A DNA stretch of 64,000 bases from Girardinichthys multiradiatus (lineage: Eukaryota; Chordata; Actinopteri; Cyprinodontiformes; Goodeidae): contig NC_061816.1 in the NCBI RefSeq assembly GCF_021462225.1, positions 14,595,390 to 14,659,389 of the forward strand, in the 5' to 3' direction. The notes beneath the pieces are model-generated. The model ran no database searches. It saw nothing but the letters and a program-made list of their open reading frames with translations, and had not been told where the DNA came from. This document shows, in pieces, positions 55,281 through 64,000 of the stretch (the stretch's first letter is position 1; each line of letters opens with the position of its first letter). The position numbers and the translations under genes were made by a program.

Positions 55281-56851
55281 CAAAAAATGAGGCAGAGCAT
55301 TTGATTATACAGCAGAGACCAAGTCATTGTTGTATTTAATGGGAATTTGTGATGAATTACCCAAATAAACTACACATCTAGGTGAGTGTTAAAATACAGT
55401 ATTCCAATTCATGTAATTCTTATATAAAGATAACAGAAAAACTGGTTAACCTGGGTCTGAAAAACATGTTTTATCTCAGCAGAACCAATACAAATATAGA
55501 AACTGAAGACACCATCTAGGAATCGAGCCAGACTCACAGTTTCTGATAAAGTGAGCAGATTTTTTTAGTTGATACATTAGGGCCCCTGATGATAAGGCAA
55601 TGTTGTACAAAGCAAAGCTCCTGTTCAGGAGAAGGAACAATAAACAAAGGCATCACACTTGCTTTGCATTCTCCCCCTCCACCTCCTCTTTTGGTTCCAT
55701 TTCAAGACTTCCACTGAGGAAATATGCATACAGTATGCTAAGAATATGCGCATAGCTCCACTGCGATTCATAACAGTGGAGCATTTTTAATCTTTTGTAT
55801 TGAATTAACAAAAAATGTGCATTAGCTGGTATTCATTATGCAAGGCAATGACTCATAAGTAATGTGCAAAATTATTAGGACTTCACCATCCATTATTGTG
55901 ACTGATTTTCACACTGACTGGATTGAAAAATAGTAAAATGGAGTGGAATAAGAAATAAGATGAGACCACAGGAATGTATTCAGCCTTTATTTCAAGAAAC
56001 ACTAAACACAAACACACCTTGAAGCCATATTTCTTCGAATGTCTTTTTTGGCTGCAGAAAACACGTCACATCATGTCTGTGCTGTTTTCAACTCAACGTT
56101 CACATTTGCTTTCTGTTATTAGCAGAATCACACTGCAGCTTTAACCTGCTGCAGGCAACTTGAGCTATTTAAGGAAATCAGAGCCACACCAAGTCTATAA
56201 ATGAAGCATAGGGCGAATAAGGCCAAGATGTGGTAGGGAGGGGGTTCAGGAGTGGGTATAGAAAGGATGGGGCAGGAGGAAGGACTGTGACAAGGTGGAA
56301 AAAGATCAGAGAGAGGAAATTACGGAAATCAGGAGATTCCAAGGAGTGGATAATTTGTAAAGTGCTACTAAGGCATACAGACATGGGAATCATAAAAGAG
56401 AAAGATGAAACTTCTCACGTAAAAAAATCTAGGGAGTCTGATATAAAAGAAATAAAGTAAATGGGCCTTACAGAAAACAAAGAAAAGGTTACATGAATTT
56501 AGGCAGATGCTGTATTTTTTGTATTTACAGACACCAGGACTGTGGGGAACTGGGTCAACTTTATATTTCTTCAGACCCTGTCTACACCAATATGGATATA
56601 TTTAAAACACAAAGCTGACATTTTTCTTTGCAAAAAATTTTTATTCAGGTACTCAGTCACAGAAATATAAACTTTTGAAATGCTTTATGAGCGTGAAAAT
56701 TTCTAACAACTCAATTATTGGCATACAGCTAAAAACAATTAAGAATATCATGAAAAAGTTTTAAATTTTTTGGCAAACTTTTCAGAACTTGTCAGAAAGA
56801 GAAGTGCCTATGTTATAGATTCATTACATAAGGCAATATGTCAAGTCGCTT
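55281..56851. other. Interval with no recognised feature
   Basis: ORFs at 56178-56460 overlap on both strands without domains. No repeat boundaries were seen. Confidence 0.5.
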
Positions 56852-56852
56852 A

Positions 56853-57805
56853 TGGTGCGTTCAGACCGACCATGATTCCAGGAAATTTGTCACCTCATTT
56901 GTGTGCTGTCGCTCACCTGACATTTCGGCAGCAATTCAAGTGGCCAAAACAGGAGAAGCTTCTATCTGCTGCTTGCCGGTTTTAACTCAATATGGAGCAA
57001 GTTTCGGTGCCGGCGTCGACGTCCCTGAGTTTACCACAGATTCTCCAGAGACAGAACCAGTTTGGAGAGTACCACCACCTACTCCAGGAGCGGCATCTGG
57101 ATTAACATATCTTTCAGCTGTACTTTCGTCTATCCAAGATCCAGTTTGAGGACCTGCTGTCCTGCATCAGGGACGACTCAGCCTCCGGGACACCAACTAC
57201 AGGCACTGTATCCCCACTGCAGGATCCCTGTCCATTTGTCTTTGGTGAGTAAATAAATCTCAGCTCAATAGAAAAGCCAAATTGTACTGCCTACATCTTC
57301 TAAATATAATAAACATTTTTGTGCCTAAGCATATGGACGAGCACTGCCAAAATACACCAGACAAGAGCTGATATGACAACAGAATGTAGCATGGTATCAC
57401 ATTAAACAATTATGTAATAACGGCTCACCTAGTAATCAGACTTGGTGACACAGGCATCTAAAAATGTAATCCTTATGAATAAAATGTAATTTCTTACATG
57501 TACATAGATGTACCCTGGGCAAGTGCTGAGTTTCATACTTGTATGACAACTTTTGTGCTGAAAAGGGGGCTATAGATGCGACAGGAATTGAGAGAAAAGT
57601 TCAAATGTTTCAACTCCAGCTAAATTCGCGTTGCTTCTTTCGCAGGTTTTGCTTCACTTTTGCTTCGCTCTATTCACGTCAATCGGAGCATTTGCATCGC
57701 GTCGCCTCGTTCACATCTCTTCTCTCCTGAATGCCCCTCTAAATAGGGTTAACATGTAAATCATTCGCTCCTGTCGATTCATATGTGGTTGGTCTGAACG
57801 CATCC
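56853..57805 (+). mobile_element. PIF/Harbinger element, internally deleted
   Basis: 953 bp with inverted ends TGGTGCGTTCAGACCGACC and ...GGTTGGTCTGAACGCATCC, flanked by TTA on both sides (56850-56852 and 57806-57808), the 3-bp duplication usual for Harbinger. Inside, about 57050-57235 reads decayed transposase N-terminal sequence (GEYHHLLQER, FQLYFRLSKIQFEDLLSC, then LRDTNYRHCIP in another frame). The catalytic domain and the Myb-like second gene are absent. It is a non-autonomous remnant. Confidence 0.85.
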
Positions 57806-57829
57806 TTACAGGTAATGAAAACCAAATAA

Positions 57830-59372
57830 CAAACAAATATTCTGAACATGAATGCCAAGCTTCTGAAAAGTATGTTAATTTCTATGCACTCAATACATGG
57901 TTGGGTTTTCTTTTGCGTCATGGCATGGAGACCCTCAGCCTGTGGCTCTGCTGAGGTGTAATGGAAGCCCAGGTTCCTTTGATAGCGGCATTCAGGTCAT
58001 CTTCATTGTTGGGTCTGGTGTTTCATCTTCCTCTTGACAATACTCCAAAGATAATTTATGGGGTCCAGGTTTGGCCAGTTTGCTGGCTAATCAAGCACAG
58101 TAACACCATTATCATTGATCCAGTTTTTAGTGCCTTTTCAGTGTGGGCAGGTGGCAAGTCCTGCTTGAAAATTAAACCAGCATCTCCTTAAAACGTATCA
58201 GAGTAAGGAAGCATGGAGTGCTCTAAACGTTCCTGGTAGATTGCTGTGTTAAACGAAGACTGTGGACCGACACCAACAGATGACATGGCAACCCAAATCA
58301 TTACTGGCTGTGGAAATTTCACACAGGACTTCAAGCAATGTGAATTCTGTATTTCTCCACTCTTCCTCTAGACCTTGCTTTCATCTGAAAAGAGGACCTT
58401 GGACCACTGAGCATCAGTCCAGTTTGTGGTTCAGGGGTGGCCTGACATGGGTAATGCGACAGCCTCAGTCCACTCCTTGTTGTTACAGCCAGTGGTCATA
58501 TGTGCTGTTTTCATAAGCTTGCCTACAGGCTGCTGATGGGCCTGCTGGAGAAACCCTGTTCCTCCGTTCCTGTCGCCTTGGCTGCGCGGGACTCCTGCTG
58601 GTGGAAATCACCCTTATTTGTGTTCTTCTTCACTGGTTGCTCTCTTCTTTGCTGTTCCTGTTGGACTCAGATCTTCCTGGGCGCTCTGCGCTCCTCCTGC
58701 TGGACGTCACTGGGAACTCATGTGGACTGTTCATTTCCTGTTGCCGCCAATGCGCCGCCAATCACCGAGGAGTTCGCCCTATATAAACTCTCTGCACCTG
58801 CTACTAGGCGCGGCTGTGACTTAATCTGAGCAGCCCGCCACTTGTGCTTATGAAGCTTTGCTGCTGTTTATTTTTGTTTATTCTGGTTAAGAAAATGGTA
58901 GCTGTTTGAACTTAACTTTGTCCTCCCTGGTGACTTGTTTAGAACTGGCTGGCTTGATTTTGGGAAAGCCCATTGAATAGGTTTCAAACTTAGGGTTTGA
59001 TTTCCTTTGAGTGTTTTGATTGCTTTGTTTCACTGTTTGCTGATTGCCTACACCTCTAGGCCATTTTGAGTGTTTTATTTGGTTTCTTTCTTTTGTGCTG
59101 GAGGCTGCTTGTTTCTTTGCCTCAGGTTAGTTTTGTAAACTTTGACTTCTATAATTTTTCATTCCACTTGACTTTCTATGAATATGCTTGGATACAGCAC
59201 TTTGAACAACCAGCTTCTTTAACAAGGACCTTTTGTGGCTTACCCTCCTTGTCAATATTTGTCTTCAGTCTGTCAAATGAGCAGTCTTCACCATGATTAT
59301 GTAGCCTACTGACCCAGACTGAGAGACTCATGAAACCTTCACAGATGATTTAGGCCAGTTAGCTGATTAGGG
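57830..59372 (-). mobile_element. Tc1-like transposon, third type, split by an LTR-like insert
   Basis: Minus-strand Tc1 copy. 57890-58480 covers the C-terminal coding part (tcatggcatggagaccctcagcctgtggc is the gene's end). 59155-59365 covers the N-terminal part and 5' flank (tatgcttggatacagcacttt...catgattatgtagcctactgacccagactgagag). Between them about 670 bp do not belong to the family. Frame remains only in scraps. No intact terminal repeats were found, and an hAT end adjoins at 59373. Confidence 0.75.
58481..59154 (+). mobile_element. LTR-like insert in Tc1 copy
   Basis: Starts near TGTTACAGCCAGTGG (58481). It contains a CG-rich stretch, a promoter-like CCCTATATAAACTCTC (58778-58793) and a following leader-like region, with no long ORF. 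It separates two parts of one Tc1 gene, so it must be an insertion. Its right end and target duplication were not resolved. Most likely a solo LTR in plus orientation. Confidence 0.5.
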
Positions 59373-59730
59373 CAGTGATTCCCAACAGGGGGTACTCGTA
59401 CCCGTAGTGGTACGTGAGCAAATTGGAGGGGGTACACAGAAACATTTAATATTGTATTTCCAAGATGACGGGTAAATATCATCAGTTAGCAGGAATAATT
59501 CTTGGATGTGTGATGCTTTATTGGCACCCAGGTGCAAAATACACCAAGTTTTATCAACCAAAAGAGCAAAAAGGCACAATAAAACAACTACAAGTCGGAA
59601 AGATTAGAGCAGGGGTGTTCACCGGCACGACGCTCCACCAGGAGAGAGAGAAAAGTAACAGCTGTTTCTACTCTGCCAATCTATCAAAGCTTATCAAGGA
59701 CAAGCATGCTCAGGTGTCTCATTAAAGCTC
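59373..59730 (+). mobile_element. hAT-type end sequence
   Basis: Starts CAGTGATTCCCAACAGGGGGTACTCGTACCC, the form of many fish hAT termini. A decayed coding remnant (frame 59465-59725, no motif) follows. The other end was not recognised. Confidence 0.5.
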
Positions 59731-60479
59731 AGTTAAATGATGAAAACAAAGTAAAACTGATACAAAGAGCCTGAACATTATTTTTGTTATTTTTTTAGGC
59801 TTAAATGCCTGTTTATTGTGGTCTTCAATAGAGCTCCAGTTTTTTTGTTCTAACAAAAGCAGGTTTATTATTTATGTTGATTTTGTATTTATTTAGATTA
59901 CTTATTCACTTTCACAGCGACATGGTTATCTTTATGTTTAATTTGAGCTGAAAAGAATAAAATGCCTAATTGTTTAAGTTATGGAGATTAAATGAAAGGT
60001 TTTTCATTTAGTAATCATTTGTTATCCATTCTATTTTTACTAACATGTTTGACAGTCACGACTGAATAAAAGGTTCTGACCTGGCTCGGTGGTCAGAGGT
60101 GAAATAATCCCCCTGGCTCTATAAGAACGAGCTTGGTTGGTTGGCTGGTAGGTAGGTAGGTATATATATACAGATACATGTAGATAGATAGATAGATAGA
60201 TAGATACCAAAACCAAAGTGAGAGGCAAAAAGAAGCATGCAAATACACTCAGAGGTAAAAATAATATAAATAAAAATAAGAATAAAAGACTGTACAGTAA
60301 GGGGAAATTTAACATGTAAGAAAAAATTATGTAGTTCTTAAAAATAGCATACACAGATTAAATGTGCAACTGAGTAGGGTCAATACAAAAACTGCAACAT
60401 TTGTATTTATATTTGTACATAAATAATAAACAAGTCTACAATAAATGAAAAAAACAAAACAAAAACATAACAGCAGGGA
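59731..60479. repeat. AT-rich interval with microsatellites
   Basis: 60135-60165 (ggttggttggctggtaggtaggtagg), a TATATATA word (60162-60171) and (GATA)n at 60180-60206. Nothing else seen. Confidence 0.7.
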
Positions 60480-61300
60480 TGTAAAGGCTTATTGTGTTTT
60501 AGTTTGTTGGGAGCAATAATGGTTGTAAAGCTGCCAGGAGGAAGGACCTACGATAATGTTCCTTTGTGCACGGAGCTGGCATTCCTGATGAGCTTATCTA
60601 ACAGCTTCCTCTCAGCGGTAGATAAACTGCTGCTCCAACAAACCACACCATAGAAGGCAGAGTCTGCTCTGACCCTTTCTTTAAAGAGCATCAGTGTTGT
60701 GACTCCCGTTCCAGTTTATTGTTCAAAAGAACACACAGGTACTTATAAGGGTTCACTACCTCCATGTCACTTTCTTGCATGTTCACCGGTGTCAGTGTAG
60801 TGGGTCTGCGCCTGCGTAAATACCCGACCAACTCTTTGGTTTTCCCTGTGTTGATCAGGAGATGGTTCGCTGGCTCTACTTCACAAAGTTCTGTGTCCAC
60901 TGTCTGTACTTTGAGTTGTCCCCACCTGTGATTAATGGCAGAGTTATTAGAGAACCTTTGTAGATGGCAATCTAAGGAGTTGGTGGAGAGGTCTGCGTGT
61001 AGAGGGTACACAGAAATGGTTTAAGCATAGTTCCCTGCGGGGCCACCATATTGCTGACCAGCCTGTCAGACACACAGCCCTGCATCCTCACAAACTGCTG
61101 GTGGCCAGTGAGGTAGTCCAGTAGCGACTGGGAAAGGTGGTGTTCCACTCCTGACAGCTCCAGCTTGTCCCTCAGACGTCCACAGAGTCCAAGAGCACCA
61201 GAGAAAAAAAAAAAAAGAACATGATCCTCACAGGCTTCTCCAGATGGGTCAGAGCTTGGTGCAGAAAGTATATGTTGTCATTGTTCTAAGGCTTTAAAGT
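60480..61300 (-). pseudogene. L2/Rex1-type LINE RT fragment, minus strand
   Basis: The minus frame at 61011-60691 reads the RT thumb region: INTGKTKELVGYLRRRRPT followed by PVNMQESDMEVVNPYKYL (the YKYLG box, with C replacing G). Upstream on the minus strand (61300-61015) decayed RT palm text includes QQFVRMQGCVSDRLVS and a changed PQG box. Downstream (60690-60480) is a C-terminal part (LLDKLIRNASSV, then a stop). The Asp pair region is lost. It is 5' and 3' truncated; a 14-base A-run at 61203-61216 may mark a break. Confidence 0.75.
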
Positions 61301-62377
61301 GGCTTGTGGAAAGGACTACTGTTTGAAGGGCTGCATTCCAGTAGATTTACATTTTAGGAAAGCTCTACTGGCGTTAATTAAGCACTCCCTGTGCTGCATC
61401 TTCTCACCCTCTGACTTTGTGACAACCTCCCTTGGCCTCACATTGGAGTAACATTGCAACATTTGCAAGAAGACTTGATCCTTACACATTAAATCTGAAT
61501 CAACCCAGGGCTAGTTTCCAAGCATGTTGAATTGTTGGCTCCAGTTGACACAGGAACAAATAATAGTCCTGAATATTTACCATCAGCTCCACTGGCTACA
61601 AAAGAGCTTTGCCCAGTGCACTTACTTGCCAACTGTTCTCTGTGACCATCATCATTGACTGCAAAGTGGCACAGCAGCAATAAGTTAACATTGCAAGTAA
61701 GAAAGAAAAATACTGACTCCAAACATAAGATAATGCTAGCATCACTTGAGCTGCAAGATTAAATAGCTCCAACTCGTATAGTCTACTGATACTTGTTAAA
61801 CATGATGTCTCATGTTTATTTAAATGCTGCCTCAGTCTATAGAAGCTTAAGACTCTAAAACCACTGCAGCAACTAATTAGGCAGTCATTAACATAACAAG
61901 GCAGTATAGTGCGATTAATTAGAAAGCTGCTTCAGCATCGCACTTGAGAAGCCAAGCATTAACATAACATTTATATTATTGTTCATTTTATGGTTACTGT
62001 GTAATCTCTGCTAACTACAACTGAAAAGTAGACAATGACTACAGCTGTATTTCATGGTATGCTGAAAAGCATCACATTTAGTGTGACACTAATAAAAGGA
62101 AGTAAATATTAATCCAGAAGCTGAATCTGTACTACCCCTTAAATGCATTGATTACTTTAAGTGGAATATTAAAAAATAAGTTAGGTATTATAAAAACTGT
62201 AAAATAATTAAAAGATATATAAGTAATGAACTGTAGAAAACTTTTACAGTTATGCCAAATTCTGTAATAGCTTAACAGAAGTTGGGGAATGCAGAGAAAA
62301 AGGGACCAGACTATAAAACTAGAAAAAAAAGACGTGAAAGAACTTTGGTTAAATCTCTGAGCCAGAAGACAATCAAT
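61301..62377. other. Interval with no recognised feature
   Basis: No repeat ends, RNA gene or domain-bearing ORF seen. Confidence 0.5.
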
Positions 62378-62382
62378 ATTAC

Positions 62383-62798
62383 TGTTAGAGTTAAAAAGCT
62401 GATAATTACAGATCAGTGCATAATAAGACACAAGATGAACCAAGTAAGTTTGACTTGCAAGGGTGAGAGCCAGTCCTCTGCTAAACAGTGGGAGAAGGCC
62501 TCACAGACCAGGAGAAGGCCTTGCACCAGCCTTTTATTCACAACTCACATTCTTACAAGTAAAAAGCGGGAATTGGTTCAGCCAATTCTTAAAGAGAACA
62601 TAAAAAAGCAGTCATTCCCGTATATGGTATGAGCATGTCATGTCCAGAGAGTGATCCACTCCAGACCGCATTCCTTAACTCTCCACTCCCTTTTACACAA
62701 TAAAAAACAATCACAGGAATCATCTTAACCAGAGTAGAACTTAAAACATAAACCTAGTTTAAACTAAACAATGATAACTTATATACAGTTTTCCAACA
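62383..62798 (-). mobile_element. Solo LTR, minus orientation
   Basis: 416 bp, TGTTAGAG...TTTTCCAACA on the plus strand, flanked by perfect 5-bp duplications attac (62378-62382 and 62799-62803). On the minus strand it starts TGTTGGAAAACTG, has TATATAAG (near 62777-62784) and an AATAAAAGG poly(A) signal (near 62540-62548). No internal sequence adjoins it. The first bases resemble the ERV LTR at 21507-22034 and the solo LTR at 680-1066, suggesting related retroviral families. Confidence 0.88.
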
Positions 62799-62803
62799 AT
62801 TAC

Positions 62804-63515
62804 CATGGAAGGTCAGTGGATTAGTAAGGGGCAACTGACAGTCTTGGGTTGAAACCTTTACCTGATTATAAAAATGAGGAAGTTTCCAAAGTGAGCAAAA
62901 ACAGAGAACTAAACTTCTGTTCAGCAAACAAGGAAAAACAAAGACAAAGTGGCAATTAAAAGTGTTTCATATTTCCTTTTAAGTGCTGGTTTATTTATGT
63001 TGAAATCAGCTTTCGTTTGGGACTAAAGGCCATAAATATCTTTCAGATTGGTTTGCCCATGTGACGAGGTTGTTTCTCCAACACAGTTATTGTAACACTC
63101 TAAATTAATCTAGACCAAAATTCATTCCAGGTTACATTTGTATATAAATGACTTTTTCTCCCTTGTGAATTAAAGCGGTCTTATAATACCCAACTGTATT
63201 TTCAGTCCAATTAAAACTACACAAAGCCTTGCTCTAACATAATTACCACAAGTTGGAGGCATCATCTAGTGTCTAATTTAATCAATCCATCTCCAGATTA
63301 TTGAAAAATATACCTAAGGGGTAATGAACCCTTTTAAAATATTCTCCCTTTTTGGCATAAATTGAGGTGGATGCTTTTATAGTACACTTCTCATAAGTTT
63401 GTCTTTTAGTGTGGAGAGACTACACTGAAAAAATATGATACTAAATGGCTTGTAAAATTTCAGTTAACTGAGACACTCAAACCCAGTTGTAGAGACAAAG
63501 TTGCCTCTGTCATAG
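62804..63515. other. AT-rich interval, nothing recognised
   Basis: No gene or repeat boundary seen. Confidence 0.5.
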
Positions 63516-64000
63516 TGTTACGTATGGCTCTGACCCACATGCTGAATCACGCTTAAGGGAAACGGGTACAAGTTTGAAAAAGGTTTATTTAAGGAGAATA
63601 GATCGGTATGGTGTCCAGGAACAATTGTAAGGAAAAGCAACACGTAAGTTGCACAGTAAACGAAACCGGAACTTAAATGTGTAATGTCTCTTACAAGGAG
63701 GGAGTAGGCAATCCGCCAGGGGGAGAGGGACTCGGACTGGAGAAGAAGTGAATATGGAGACAATGGTAAGTCCGATGATTTCTTAGTTACTTGGGTTAGA
63801 GCTTGGAGTGCAGGCGTAGCGTTAGCGGAGAGGTAGAGGGTGGACAGGTTAGGTTGAATGGTCTCTTGAGAGTCCAGGTCCGGAAGCAGCCAGCCGGGGA
63901 AGTTCCAGAGTTTGACGTCGGGTAGGTGTGTGTGGAAGATCCTTCCTGGGGAGATCCTAGGAGCGAGGCTAGTGCGAAACAAAGCCACAGGGGCCAGCCT
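63516..64000 (-). mobile_element. LTR-like repeat running off the window
   Basis: Starts TGTTACGTATGGCTCTGACCCACATG, with the minus strand carrying a poly(A) signal (TTAAATAAACC, near 63580-63590) close to this end. The sequence is GC-richer than its flank and contains the words gtccgatgatttcttag, typical of leader or LTR regions of fish LTR elements. The other end lies outside the window. A minus-strand frame (63988-63518) shows no domain. Confidence 0.5.

Noticed and set aside
58500..58829. 109-codon ORF, Cys/Ser/Leu-rich
   Set aside because: It lies in the CG-rich part of an LTR-like insert, with no domain and overlapping frames in the other phases.

Overview
The window looks like teleost fish nuclear DNA, probably from a percomorph. 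The evidence is its repeat content: many Tc1/mariner copies, L2-clade and RTE/Rex3-like LINEs, tRNA-derived fish SINEs, Ty3/Gypsy and Ty1/Copia elements, a gamma-like endogenous retrovirus (ERV), hAT and PIF/Harbinger remains, and AT-rich sequence between them. I found no convincing host protein-coding gene, rRNA or tRNA gene. Nearly everything recognisable is a transposable element, mostly broken and often nested. All family names come from reading motifs by eye; no database was searched.

Layout. 1-1271: Ty3/Gypsy RT-RNaseH relic holding a solo LTR (680-1066). 2.1-4.4 kb: Tc1 scrap, RTE-like LINE scrap, minus-strand SINE. 5787-6562: solo LTR. 7.2-8.4 kb: hAT BED-finger fragment and an L2 fragment. 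8732-9922: probable solo LTR. 10278-10656: plus-strand SINE. 13.5-22.0 kb: Tc1 scrap abutting a long minus-strand ERV. The ERV keeps its 5' LTR, a tRNA-Trp-like primer site, gag, a gag-TGA-pro junction and pol, but no env or 3' LTR is visible. 22-33.6 kb: hAT and Tc1 remnants, a purine-rich minisatellite (29.3-30.1 kb), an L2 3' end and a Tc1 MITE.

34.6-41.3 kb is a nest. A Gypsy integrase relic was hit by a Tc1-like element (35430-36668, one arm replaced by an inverted copy of the other) and by a young Ty1/Copia element (36811-40720) with matching 297-bp LTRs, a 5-bp target duplication and a half-tRNA-iMet primer site, but a large internal deletion. 41.7-42.8 kb: L2 fragment split by a Tc1 MITE. 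44597-46165: full-length Tc1-like copy with three stop codons in its transposase. 47.1-52.6 kb: long L2-clade LINE interrupted by a 1.19-kb retroposon (50307-51492) that carries an intact 173-codon ORF for a predicted membrane protein. 56.9-59.7 kb: Harbinger element, a third Tc1 copy split by an LTR-like insert, and an hAT end. 60.5-61.3 kb: minus-strand LINE fragment. 62383-62798: solo LTR. 63516-64000: an LTR-like repeat runs off the window.

These parts do not form an operon or pathway; they record successive insertions. The best candidate for something poorly described is the ORF-bearing retroposon at 50.3-51.5 kb. It starts with a pyrimidine-rich 5'-TOP-like sequence, has one clean ORF, and ends in a tail resembling that of the LINE it sits in.
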